From Tractidigestivibacter scatoligenes (GTDB lineage Bacteria > Actinomycetota > Coriobacteriia > Coriobacteriales > Atopobiaceae): a stretch of 64,000 nt of DNA. The translations under genes and the position numbers were made by a program. The DNA is taken from contig NZ_LOJF01000001.1 in the NCBI RefSeq assembly GCF_001494635.1, positions 496,001-560,000 of the forward strand. The letters run 5' to 3'. Positions 8,208 to 15,785 of the stretch are shown in pieces (within the stretch, counting starts at the first letter, position 1; each line of letters begins with the position of its first letter). The notes under the pieces are model-generated. The model was not told the DNA's origin and searched no databases. It saw only the letters and a program-made list of their open reading frames with translations.

Positions 8208-8843
8208 CTAGTCGCCGAGGTTCTTATTGAAGATGCGCACCTCGCCCTTCACGTTGGTGTAGAGCGAGACCTTGTTCTGCGTGTTGAGCGCCTCCCAGAT
8301 CTCCTCGGGGCTCCCCATGCCCACGTGGATGGGCTCTCCCGCAAAGCTGGGAAGCGGGTTGCCGTCTCCCTGGTAGGTGCTGATGAAGTAGCCGCAGCCG
8401 CCGTCGGCACCCTCGTACGAGAAGAACTCGCGGGTACAGCGCCCGTCTCGGGCACGCTTGAGGATGGAGAGCTCAAATGAGCCATCGGGGTGTAGCACCG
8501 AGCTGATGCGCGGCGTGTAGTTGGGCTCGTCCGGCTCGTACTCGCGCGCCATGCAGCCTGCGATAAAGTCGCCCTTCTCGACGATGGTATCGGTCTGATC
8601 GCCGTTGGTCACCACAAGGTCGTCACCCATGGTGCGAACGGGGTGGTAAATGATGAGGCTGGGGTCCTCGAGAAGCGCAGGGTCGTGCGCCTCGGTGCGA
8701 ATGCCGTCCTCGGTCTTCACAAACACGCGGTTTCGGCTGTTGGAGCTGCGTCCCATGATCCAGTAGTAGACGCAGCGGCTACCAACCACAATGCCGCGTC
8801 CGGGATAGGGGTTGTCGCGCAGTAGCTCGAGCAGATCCACCAT
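8208..8843 (-). CDS. purO: IMP cyclohydrolase, PurO type
   Basis: 211 residues from ATG at 8843 (AGAGGA upstream). It has the PurO-family hallmarks YPGRGIVVG, then FIMGRSSNSRNR-like YWIMGRSSNSRNR, and a conserved CMAREYEPDEPNYTPRIS stretch. PurO closes the purine ring, FAICAR to IMP, and was first known from archaea; it also occurs in some anaerobic bacteria that have a separate AICAR transformylase. The purH gene downstream on the same strand provides exactly that partner. An alternative upstream start at 8909 would add a Cys-rich tail of non-coding character. The 5' leader carries a small hairpin at 8900-8929. Confidence 0.88.
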   Translation of the reverse strand: MVDLLELLRDNPYPGRGIVVGSRCVYYWIMGRSSNSRNRVFVKTEDGIRTEAHDPALLEDPSLIIYHPVRTMGDDLVVTNGDQTDTIVEKGDFIAGCMAREYEPDEPNYTPRISSVLHPDGSFELSILKRARDGRCTREFFSYEGADGGCGYFISTYQGDGNPLPSFAGEPIHVGMGSPEEIWEALNTQNKVSLYTNVKGEVRIFNKNLGD

Positions 8844-9153
8844 GGGTCCTCTCTTCTCTCGTGCGCACGCGAGCGGGTCTGGTCCCAAAAGACAGCAGCG
8901 GGCAAGCACCCACTCAGGTGCGCTTGCCCAGACGGTCGGCGGGTTGTGTTCACGCTGCTTCCCCGTGGTGTCCCACGATTATCCGTCAGTAACAGCGCGT
9001 TTCCTGTGGTTTCACTGTATCACGCCGAGAGGGGTGCAAGGTCTTGACATCAAGAATGCGCTTTGTTGCCATGACGCTGGCGTGTGGCGATTGTCTCATC
9101 TTGCAACGGGGTAAGATATCTCTCAAGATATCTTTTGAATTGGAGGTTGCGCT
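8844..9153. other. Divergent spacer between purO and mazEF
   Basis: 310 bp without a convincing gene. A hairpin with GGGCAAG at 8900-8906 and CTTGCCC at 8923-8929 lies in the purO leader. A TTGACA occurs at 9045-9050 and a perfect operator-like palindrome at 9113-9134 just before mazE. No recognised riboswitch was seen. Confidence 0.5.
9113..9134. promoter_or_regulatory. Palindromic operator of the mazEF module
   Basis: AAGATATC-TCTCAA-GATATCTT, perfect 8-bp arms, ends 19 bp before the mazE start. TTGCAA at 9101-9106 with AAGATA at 9125-9130 (18-bp gap) could be the promoter, so the palindrome would overlap the -10. MazE-type antitoxins bind such palindromes for autorepression; the role here is inferred. 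Confidence 0.65.
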
Positions 9154-9453
9154 ATGCCAGTTGTCGAGGAGTGCGAGGCCAAGCTCTGCTCGTGGGGCGC
9201 ATCCAAGGCGGTGCGCATTCCCAAGGCAGTTTGTGACTCGCTGCGACTTGCCGTGGGGTCCAATCTCAGCATTAGCTGCGGGACAGACGAGAACGGCCCC
9301 TTCATCATGATGCGTCCAGCCGAGGAGAGCCACAGGTGCTATTGCGACGCTCCCTACGTGTCGATTGACTCCCTCTTCAGGGGGCACGAGGATGCTTCCC
9401 AGCCCACCGAGGTGGATTGGGGCGAGGACGTTGGCGGGGAGGTCGTGGAGTGA
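9154..9453 (+). CDS. mazE: MazE/AbrB-type antitoxin
   Basis: 99 residues. The N-terminal SpoVT-AbrB swapped-hairpin DNA-binding fold is visible as LCSWGASKAVRIPKAVCDSL followed by LAVGSNLSI; the acidic C-terminus (EVDWGEDVGGEVVE) would wrap and neutralise the toxin. It precedes the MazF gene and shares four bases with it (GTGA at 9450-9453). A good RBS, TTGGAGG, lies at 9140-9146. Autoregulation through the palindrome at 9113-9134 is likely. Confidence 0.85.
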   Translation: MPVVEECEAKLCSWGASKAVRIPKAVCDSLRLAVGSNLSISCGTDENGPFIMMRPAEESHRCYCDAPYVSIDSLFRGHEDASQPTEVDWGEDVGGEVVE

Positions 9454-9782
9454 CTCATCTCGAACAGGGTGACATCGTCGAGGTGGATTTTAGCTCGGCC
9501 TACGGTCACGAGCCGGCCAAGTACCGGCCGGCCGTCGTTGTGAGTGGATACGGCTTCAACAGCCGCTCCAGCATGACGGCAGTGGTCCCTGTGACTACGA
9601 CGAACAATGGGTACCCCCTCCATTTCGACATGGGGAAGAGCCCAGTGAAGGGCTACGCCTGCGTAGAGCAGCTGCGCTGTCTTGACCTCTCGGCCCGTGG
9701 GTACCGGCTTGTTGGGGTCGCCGGCCGTGACGCAATGCTCAACATCATGTCTGCCATTAGGGGGATGTTCGAGCTGAAGTAG
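9450..9782 (+). CDS. mazF: MazF/PemK-type endoribonuclease toxin
   Basis: 110 residues from GTG at 9450, with GGGGAGG at 9436-9442. The family pattern is clear: QGDIVEVDFSSAYGHEPAKYRPAVVVS (conserved D, G, E and RP), MTAVVPVTTT, and EQLRCLDLSARG. MazF toxins cleave mRNA at short sequences when released from antitoxin. The GTGA overlap with mazE gives tight coupling. An alternative start upstream would only add Arg/Gly-rich residues read in the antitoxin's other frame. Confidence 0.88.
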   Translation: MTHLEQGDIVEVDFSSAYGHEPAKYRPAVVVSGYGFNSRSSMTAVVPVTTTNNGYPLHFDMGKSPVKGYACVEQLRCLDLSARGYRLVGVAGRDAMLNIMSAIRGMFELK

Positions 9783-9919
9783 TCCGGGGCCGTTACGTCC
9801 CGCCTGTTTGTGAATTAGCCGCGATGACAGGCATGCGGCGCATCGTTTGGCTTGCTTGGGGCAAGCTACGTCAGTTACACCCATGCCACTTGTGGCGAAG
9901 GAACCTGAGGGGGATTGTT

Positions 9920-11719
9920 TTGGCTGTTCGACCAACCGACAAGAACGACCGCGCGACCATCCGTCGCACGCTGCACTACTTCTGGGGAGTCACGCGCCAG
10001 AAGATGGGTGCCTTCGTGCTCTCCATTGTGAGCTCGGTGGGCTACATCGCGCTTCTCACCTTTGCGAACACCTACGTGATGGGCCTCATTGTGGACCGCG
10101 TGCAGGCCTCGCCCGTCTCGGCAGACCAGGTGCTTCCCGTGTTTGGACCCTATGTGCTGGCGCTTCTCGTGGTGAACGCTGTTGGCCAGACGCTCTCCAA
10201 GCTCCAGGACTACTCGGTCTACAAGCTGGAGATCAACGGTGACTACCAGCTCTCTCGCCTGTGCTTCGACACACTATCCAACCAGTCGATGACGTTCCAC
10301 AACAGCCGCTTTGGCGGCAGCCTGGTGAGCCAGACTTCGCGGTTTGTCTCGGGCTATTCCGGCCTGGTTGACGTGGTGACGTACTCGCTGTGGCCAACGC
10401 TTGCCTCGATCGTGCTCACGGTGGGCATTCTCGCGCCGATCGCGCCGCTCTTTGTTGCCATACTCGTGGTGATGCTTGTGCTCTATGTGGTCATCGCCTA
10501 CGGCATGTACCGGCGCATCCTGCCCCTCTCGGCAGAGGCTTCGCGTGCTCAGAACAAGCTTTCCGGCGTGCTTTCCGACGCCGTAACCAACATTCTTGCC
10601 GTCAAGACCTACGGCCGTGAGGACTACGAGCGCGGGCTCTTTACTACGGCGGACCGCGAGGCAATGGCGGCCGAGAACATCAACATGCGCGCGACCATGC
10701 GGCGCGGCTTTACCACGTCGGCGCTCATTACCGTGATTATGTTTGTGGTCTCGATCTTTGTGGTGGGCGGCAATGCCTGGTTTGGCATTAGTGCCGGCAC
10801 GCTGGTCATGATGTTCACCTACACGTATAACCTCACAATGCGCTTCAACTACTTCAACTCCATGATGCAGCGCATCAACCGTGCCCTTGGCGACGCTGCC
10901 GAGATGACGCGCGTGCTGGACGAGCCCACGCTCGTGGCAGACGACGAGGACGCAAAGCCGCTTGAGGTGACCGAGGGACGCATCGACTTCGAGAACCTGC
11001 GCTTCCGCTATCCGGACGCACCCAAGGACGACTACGTCTTTGAGGACCTCAACCTTCACATTCCCGCAGGCCAACGCGTTGGCCTGGTGGGGCGCTCCGG
11101 CTCTGGCAAGACAACGCTCACCAAGCTCCTGCTGCGCTTGGACGACGTGCAGGAGGGGCGCGTGCTGGTGGATGGCCAGGACGTGAGCCACTGCACCCAG
11201 CAGAGCCTGCGCCGCCAGGTGGCCTACGTCCCGCAGGAGGCGCTGCTCTTCCACCGCTCTATCCGTGAGAACATCGCCTACGGCAAGCCTGACGCCACGG
11301 AGGAGGAGATTCGTCGCGCTGCCGAGGAGGCAAATGCGCTCGAGTTCATCGAGCGGCTGCCGGACGGCTTCGACACCATGGTGGGCGAGAGGGGCGTCAA
11401 GCTCTCGGGAGGTCAGCGCCAGCGTGTGGCAATTGCCCGTGCCATTCTGGTCGATGCGCCCATCCTGGTGCTAGACGAGGCGACCTCTGCGCTGGACTCC
11501 GAGTCTGAGGCACTCGTGCAGGGCGCGCTTGAGAACCTCATGCGCGGGCGCACCTCCATCGTGGTTGCGCACCGCCTGTCCACGGTGGCGTCGCTCGACC
11601 GCATCGTGGTGCTTGCGCACGGTGAGGTCGTTGAGGACGGCACCCACCACGAGCTGGTCGAGCGTGGTGGCGAGTACGCGAGCCTTTGGAACCGTCAGAC
11701 TGGCGGCTTCTTGGAGTAG
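9920..11719 (+). CDS. ABC transporter, fused membrane and ATPase domains (exporter type)
   Basis: About 599 residues: six-helix transmembrane domain (about 20-320) and a nucleotide-binding domain with Walker A GRSGSGKTT (near residue 391), Q loop AYVPQEALLF, signature LSGGQRQRVAIARAIL, Walker B ILVLDEATSALD and H-loop AHRL. This is a homodimeric or heterodimeric type IV exporter half for lipids, peptides or drugs; the substrate cannot be told. The TTG at 9920 is preferred because GAGGGGG lies at 9907-9913; an ATG at 9824 would add about 32 residues. A strong terminator follows at 11743-11778. Confidence 0.88.
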   Translation: MAVRPTDKNDRATIRRTLHYFWGVTRQKMGAFVLSIVSSVGYIALLTFANTYVMGLIVDRVQASPVSADQVLPVFGPYVLALLVVNAVGQTLSKLQDYSVYKLEINGDYQLSRLCFDTLSNQSMTFHNSRFGGSLVSQTSRFVSGYSGLVDVVTYSLWPTLASIVLTVGILAPIAPLFVAILVVMLVLYVVIAYGMYRRILPLSAEASRAQNKLSGVLSDAVTNILAVKTYGREDYERGLFTTADREAMAAENINMRATMRRGFTTSALITVIMFVVSIFVVGGNAWFGISAGTLVMMFTYTYNLTMRFNYFNSMMQRINRALGDAAEMTRVLDEPTLVADDEDAKPLEVTEGRIDFENLRFRYPDAPKDDYVFEDLNLHIPAGQRVGLVGRSGSGKTTLTKLLLRLDDVQEGRVLVDGQDVSHCTQQSLRRQVAYVPQEALLFHRSIRENIAYGKPDATEEEIRRAAEEANALEFIERLPDGFDTMVGERGVKLSGGQRQRVAIARAILVDAPILVLDEATSALDSESEALVQGALENLMRGRTSIVVAHRLSTVASLDRIVVLAHGEVVEDGTHHELVERGGEYASLWNRQTGGFLE

Positions 11720-11742
11720 GGAAGGCCTTCTCCGCAACGTAC

Positions 11743-11778
11743 GCCCCGACTTCGCAATCCATTCTGCGAAGTTGGGGC
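11743..11778 (+). terminator. Terminator of the ABC exporter gene
   Basis: GCCCCGACTTCGCA (11743-11756) pairs with TGCGAAGTTGGGGC (11765-11778), one G-T pair, and is followed by ATTTTGCTCC. It lies 24 bp after the exporter stop. Confidence 0.8.
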
Positions 11779-11825
11779 ATTTTGCTCCGTCTGTGCTCTG
11801 TGTGCGATAACTGATGAAAAAGGGA

Positions 11826-11843
11826 CCCCGGTTTTGGCCGGGG
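11826..11843 (-). terminator. Terminator of nrdG
   Basis: On the minus strand CCCCGG-CCAAAA-CCGGGG is followed by TCCCTTTTTC, a canonical intrinsic terminator starting 10 bp beyond the nrdG stop. It stands back to back with the exporter terminator, separating convergent transcripts. Confidence 0.75.
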
Positions 11844-11852
11844 CGCCGCTTT

Positions 11853-12401
11853 CTATGCCCACGCGTGCTGGGCAAACTGGGGATCATCCTCCCAGATGGT
11901 GATTGCGCCCGTGGCAAGCGTTGTGGGAACGTCGATGAGCCGCTGGTTGGACGAGCCGCGGAAGCGCAGCGTGATGTCGTGCAGCTCCTGCACAAAGGGG
12001 CCGTCTACCAAGACGTTCAGGCAGTCGAGGATGCGGTTCATGTCAGGTGAGGCGTGGTCGCCGTTGCCTGTGAGCTGCTCCCAGGTGCGCCCGGAGTACA
12101 TCCAGATGTTCTTCTCGGGATAGGCTGCCCGCACGCGCTCGAGGAAGGGCGCCAGGGCCGCGGCGTTCTCTGGCTCCGTGGGCTCACCGCCCAGGACGGA
12201 GAGCCCGTCGATGTAGGGTGCGGAAAGCGACGAGAGGATCTCCTCCTCGGTGTCTTGTGTGAACGGCTTGCCGGCCGAGAAGCTCCAGGCCTCCTCGTTG
12301 AAGCAGTTCTTGCAGTGCAGACGGCAGCCGGAGACAAAGAGCGAGGTACGTACCCCGGTCCCGTTGGCGATGTCGCAGTACTTGATGGTTGCGTAGTTCA
12401 T
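11853..12401 (-). CDS. nrdG: Anaerobic ribonucleotide reductase activating enzyme
   Basis: 182 residues from ATG at 12401. The radical-SAM cluster motif CRLHCKNC (CxxxCxxC) follows TSLFVSG near residue 30, then GLSVLGGEPTEPEN. The enzyme uses a [4Fe-4S] cluster and SAM to install the glycyl radical on NrdD. The nrdD gene lies upstream on the same strand, but separated by 1.16 kb that holds a toxin-antitoxin pair and several palindromes, whereas nrdD and nrdG are usually adjacent. The upstream AAAGGGG is an acceptable RBS. It starts 28 bp after the toxin stop, so it may be transcribed with the TA module. Confidence 0.92.
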   Translation of the reverse strand: MNYATIKYCDIANGTGVRTSLFVSGCRLHCKNCFNEEAWSFSAGKPFTQDTEEEILSSLSAPYIDGLSVLGGEPTEPENAAALAPFLERVRAAYPEKNIWMYSGRTWEQLTGNGDHASPDMNRILDCLNVLVDGPFVQELHDITLRFRGSSNQRLIDVPTTLATGAITIWEDDPQFAQHAWA

Positions 12402-12429
12402 GGGAAGACCCCTTTTGGATTGAGACGTG

Positions 12430-12699
12430 CTAGTGGGTAGAGCGCTGCCGGACAAGGCCACGTATGCGCACCGTATCGGTTGAACGCTCATAGGTGTAAA
12501 CGATATAGAACGGCGCAACATTGCACCGGCGCACTTCTCCTCCATACTTGCTTGTAAGGTATTCCGAAGAGACGAGCGTGCCACTTTCCGGAAAGGTCTC
12601 GAGCATCGAGAGGACTGATTCGAGGTGCTTGCGAACGCGAGGGGAGTAGATGGTCTCGACGTCATGTAGAAACGAGAGCGCGTACAGCATCTTAGCCAT
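12430..12699 (-). CDS. RelE/ParE-like toxin
   Basis: 89 residues from ATG at 12699, overlapping the antitoxin end by 8 bp. The sequence LYALSFLHDVETIYSPRVRKHLESVLSMLETFP, then a basic strand GEVRRCNVAPFYIVYTYE and a C-terminal RIRGLVRQRSTH, fits the RelE/ParE fold with a basic C-terminal active region. The family either cleaves ribosome-bound mRNA or poisons gyrase; which one cannot be told. Placement directly after a Phd/YefM-like antitoxin supports the call. It lies immediately upstream of nrdG. Confidence 0.75.
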   Translation of the reverse strand: MAKMLYALSFLHDVETIYSPRVRKHLESVLSMLETFPESGTLVSSEYLTSKYGGEVRRCNVAPFYIVYTYERSTDTVRIRGLVRQRSTH

Positions 12700-12982
12700 T
12701 GGCTGCCAGCCTCTCGTCGAGCACACTGAAGAATGCATCAGTTCCCTCGATGCATTCCCCCTGTTCAAAGCAGTCATCAGAGGCCTTAATGCACGCGCGC
12801 ATGCGCTCCGTGAGCGCCGCCTCCTCGGCGGCCTTGTTGAGCTGCTCCTCAAAGAGCTCCTCGCTCATGAAGACAAAGGCTGCGTTGCCGTTCTCCGTTA
12901 TATGGACCACGTCCTTGCGGGCAATGTCCTTAATCTCGCGCTGGCGCGTCTTGAGGGCTGCGGAGGAATAGATGGCAGTCAT
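12692..12982 (-). CDS. Phd/YefM-like antitoxin
   Basis: 96 residues from ATG at 12982 with GGAGCTCCC before it. The N-terminal part (YSSAALKTRQREIKDIARKDVVHITENGNAAFVFMSEELFEE) has the Phd/YefM pattern of a short DNA-binding fold with a central 'ITENG.AAFV' strand. The acidic, helical C-terminus (ASDDCFEQGECIEGTDAF) would bind the toxin. An AT-rich region with repeated GTAC palindromes upstream is the probable autoregulatory operator. Confidence 0.75.
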   Translation of the reverse strand: MTAIYSSAALKTRQREIKDIARKDVVHITENGNAAFVFMSEELFEEQLNKAAEEAALTERMRACIKASDDCFEQGECIEGTDAFFSVLDERLAANG

Positions 12983-13020
12983 GGGAGCTCCTTTGCTGAC
13001 GCAATTGGATACCAAATATA

Positions 13021-13047
13021 GTACCAAATTGAGTACTTAATTAGTAC
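13021..13047. promoter_or_regulatory. GTAC-repeat operator of the nrd-region TA module
   Basis: GTACCAAATTGAGTAC (13021-13036) overlaps GTACTTAATTAGTAC (13033-13047); both are near-palindromes in an AT-rich patch that stands out from the GC-rich surroundings, about 40 bp upstream of the antitoxin start. Antitoxin binding is inferred. Confidence 0.55.
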
Positions 13048-13124
13048 CGTATGGCGGCTTGACGAATAGTTGCGTTCCAAATCCCCGTACGGAAGCGAGT
13101 TGTGACTTGTCTCTTGCAGGGGGT

Positions 13125-13240
13125 TGCTCAAGACCGCCACAATTATTGCGCGAAATTCCTGGCAAGAACGACATTCGACCAGTTGAGCTCAGTAACATCG
13201 TGGAATATCGTGCAATAATTCAGTGTCAGCGCGGTCAAGC
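13125..13240. repeat. Long imperfect inverted repeat
   Basis: Arms 13141-13159 (AATTATTGCGCGAAATTCC) and 13202-13220 match 17 of 19 as inverted repeats, and GACCGC (13132-13137) pairs with GCGGTC (13231-13236) outside them. The interior is 42 bp with no gene. It resembles a miniature element or a large cruciform; no target duplication was recognised. Confidence 0.55.
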
Positions 13241-13294
13241 CAAGACGCGCGGGCGAGACACGCCAAGCTACTCGCCCCCCCTGGTGGTCGCGTG

Positions 13295-13365
13295 CCGAGA
13301 AAAACCGCAGGTAGAACACCTGCGGTTGCCAAGAGAGCTGCTATTAAGTCGCGGTTTTCGAGCAG
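13295..13365. repeat. CCTGCGG-family dispersed repeat (single copy, inverted)
   Basis: On the minus strand: GAAAACCGCGACTTAATAGC ... TCTACCTGCGGTTTTTCTCGG. A closely similar unit occurs at 25454-25530, and half units at 25405-25440 and 25540-25575. The interior shares the ACCTGCGG core. Function unknown. Confidence 0.6.
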
Positions 13366-13460
13366 GGAGCCTTTTCTGCCCCCGCCAGCCGCCAAGCGCG
13401 TGCTGCCCGTAAGGAGGCGCCTCGCCCCTCTGCTCTTAGGATGCTTTTCGCGTGCTTTGC

Positions 13461-13568
13461 CTGTAAGAAGGGGCCGCCCCCTCGTGGACGGCGAGTCGCG
13501 AAGCGAGCGAGCGCTACGCACGAGCGCCGAGCATGTCCACGCGGGGGCGGCCCTCATCGAGCTTACAG
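13461..13568. repeat. Loop-conserved hairpin repeat, copy 3, at nrdD 3' end
   Basis: CTGTAAG plus a GC-rich arm ending CTCGTGGAC (13461-13489) faces GTCCACGCGGGGGCGGCCC and GCTTACAG (13535-13568). The 45-nt loop begins GGCGAGTCGCGAAGCG, as in copies 1 and 2. The right arm includes the nrdD stop codon, so this is also the 3' end structure of the nrdD transcript. Confidence 0.7.
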
Positions 13569-15785
13569 GTGCAGCACGCGATCCTTGATCTCTTCCGTGC
13601 GGCCTTGGTTCCAGAACTGCGTACCAATGTAGCCGCAGGTACGTCGGGCCACGTTGAGCTTGGACTGGTCGCGGTTGCCGCAGTGCGGGCACTCCCAGAC
13701 GAGCTTGCCGTCGTCCTCCACGATCTTGATCTCGCCGTCGTAGCCGCACACCTGGCAGTAGTCGGACTTGGTGTTGAGCTCGGCGTACATGATGTTGTCG
13801 TAGATGAACTGCATGACGCGGATGACAGCCTCGAGGTTGTCCTGCATGTTGGGTACCTCGACGTAGGAGATGGCGCCGCCGGGGGAGAGGCGCTGGAACT
13901 CGCTCTCGAACTTGAGCTTGGTGAAGGCATCGATCTTCTCGCGCACGTTCACGTGGTAGGAGTTCGTGATGTAGCCGTGATCGGTGATGCCCTTGACCAC
14001 GCCAAAGCGCTTCTGCAGGCACTTGGCGAACTTGTACGTGGTGGACTCGAGCGGCGTGCCGTAGAGCGAGTAGTCGATGTTCTCGGCGGCCTTCCACTCG
14101 GCGCACTTGTCGTTCATGTGCTGCATGACGGAGAGCGCGAAGGGCTTGGCCTCCTCGTCGGTGTGGCTCTTGCCGGTCATGTACTTCACGCACTCGTAGA
14201 GGCCGGCGTAGCCAAGCGAGATGGTGGAGTAGCCGCCATAGAGGAGCTTGTCAATCTTCTCGCCCTTGTCGAGACGGGCCAGCGCGCCATACTGCCAGAG
14301 GATGGGCGCCGCGTCGGAGAGGGTGCCGCAGAGACGGTCGTGGCGGCAGCGCAGGGCACGGTGGCAGAGCTCGAGGCGCTCGTCGAAGATCTTCCAGAAC
14401 TTGTCCATGTCACCATCGGACGAGAGTGCGACGTCGGGCAGATTGATGGTCACGACGCCCTGGTTGAAGCGGCCGTAGTACTTGGGCTTGCCGGGCTCGT
14501 AGTTCTTGGCCTTGGCGACGTTGTCGTAGCCGTTGCCGGAACGGTCGGGCGTGAGGAAGGAGCGGCAGCCCATGCAGGTGTACACGTCGCCGTGACCCTC
14601 GGTCTCGCCCTTGGAGAGCTTGTACTCGCGCATCTTCTTCTCGGAGATGTAGTCGGGCACCATGCGCTTGGCGGTGCACTTGGCTGCCATCTTGGTGAGA
14701 TAGAAGTACGGGTCGCCCTCGTGGATGTTGTCCTCCTCGAGCACGTAGATGAGCTTGGGGAACGCCGGGGTGATCCAGACGCCCTTCTCGTTCTTGACGC
14801 CCTGGTAGCGCTGCTTGAGCATCTCCTCGATGATAAGGGCGAGGTCGTGCTTCTCCTGCGCGCTGCGTGCCTCGTTGAGGTACATGAAGACGGTGATGAA
14901 CGGCGCCTGGCCGTTGGTGGTCATGAGGGTGACAACCTGGTACTGGATGGTCTGGACGCCACGCGCGACCTCGTCGCGCAGGCGCTTCTCGACCATCTCG
15001 TCGATCTGCTCGGGCGATGCCTTGTAGCCGATGGTCTCCATCTCGGCATAGACCGAGCGACGGATCTTCTTGCGGGAGACGTCGACAAAGGGCGCGAGGT
15101 GCGTGAGCGAGATGGACTGGCCGCCGTACTGGCAGGAGGCCACCTGGGCGATGATCTGTGTGGCGATGTTGCAGGCGGTGGAGAAGCTGTGCGGGCGCTC
15201 GATGAGCGTGCCGGAGATGACGGTGCCGTTCTGCAGCATGTCATCGAGGTTGATGAGGTCGCAGTTGTGCATGTGCTGCGCGTAGTAGTCCGCGTCGTGG
15301 AAGTGGATGATGCCCTCTTCGTGCGCCTGGACAATGTCAGCGGGGAGAAGGTCGCGCATGGTGAGGTCCTTGGAGACCTCGCCGGCCATGTAGTCACGCT
15401 GGACGGAGACGACGGTGGGGTTCTTGTTGGAGTTCTCCTGCTTGACCTCCTCGTTGTTGCACTCGATGAGGGCAAGGATCTTGTCGTCCGTCGTGTTCTT
15501 CTGGCGCTTCTGGTTCTGGACGTAGCGGTAGATGATGTACTTGCGGGCCACAGAGAAGTGGTCGAGGGCCATGAGCTGGTCCTCGACGAGGTCCTGGACC
15601 TCCTCGACGGTGACCGTGTGGCCAGACTCCATGCACTCGTCGGTGACGTTGAGCGAGGCGAAGCGAATCTCGCGCTCGGTGAGACGCTCGTCCTCGGGCA
15701 CTTCCATGTTGGCCTTGCGGATGGCGTTCTCGATCTTGGCAACGTCGAACGTGACCTCCGAACCGTTGCGCTTGATGATCTTCAT
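13563..15785 (-). CDS. nrdD: Anaerobic (class III) ribonucleoside-triphosphate reductase
   Basis: 740 residues from ATG at 15785. An N-terminal ATP-cone (MKIIKRNGSEVTFDVAKIENAI) gives allosteric control; the long catalytic barrel follows; near the C-terminus a zinc finger CQVC...CPHC precedes the glycyl-radical loop RRTCGYIGTQFWNQGR, with radical Gly718. It makes dNTPs from NTPs without oxygen. NrdG, needed for activation, is encoded 1.16 kb downstream past a TA module. The spacer upstream has candidate NrdR boxes. An in-frame extension to 15953 has no homology-like character. There is no aerobic reductase in the window. Confidence 0.95.
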   Translation of the reverse strand: MKIIKRNGSEVTFDVAKIENAIRKANMEVPEDERLTEREIRFASLNVTDECMESGHTVTVEEVQDLVEDQLMALDHFSVARKYIIYRYVQNQKRQKNTTDDKILALIECNNEEVKQENSNKNPTVVSVQRDYMAGEVSKDLTMRDLLPADIVQAHEEGIIHFHDADYYAQHMHNCDLINLDDMLQNGTVISGTLIERPHSFSTACNIATQIIAQVASCQYGGQSISLTHLAPFVDVSRKKIRRSVYAEMETIGYKASPEQIDEMVEKRLRDEVARGVQTIQYQVVTLMTTNGQAPFITVFMYLNEARSAQEKHDLALIIEEMLKQRYQGVKNEKGVWITPAFPKLIYVLEEDNIHEGDPYFYLTKMAAKCTAKRMVPDYISEKKMREYKLSKGETEGHGDVYTCMGCRSFLTPDRSGNGYDNVAKAKNYEPGKPKYYGRFNQGVVTINLPDVALSSDGDMDKFWKIFDERLELCHRALRCRHDRLCGTLSDAAPILWQYGALARLDKGEKIDKLLYGGYSTISLGYAGLYECVKYMTGKSHTDEEAKPFALSVMQHMNDKCAEWKAAENIDYSLYGTPLESTTYKFAKCLQKRFGVVKGITDHGYITNSYHVNVREKIDAFTKLKFESEFQRLSPGGAISYVEVPNMQDNLEAVIRVMQFIYDNIMYAELNTKSDYCQVCGYDGEIKIVEDDGKLVWECPHCGNRDQSKLNVARRTCGYIGTQFWNQGRTEEIKDRVLHL

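Noticed and set aside
9824-9919. Upstream ATG start for the ABC exporter
   Set aside because: The 32 added residues are not exporter-like, and the TTG at 9920 has a far better ribosome site.
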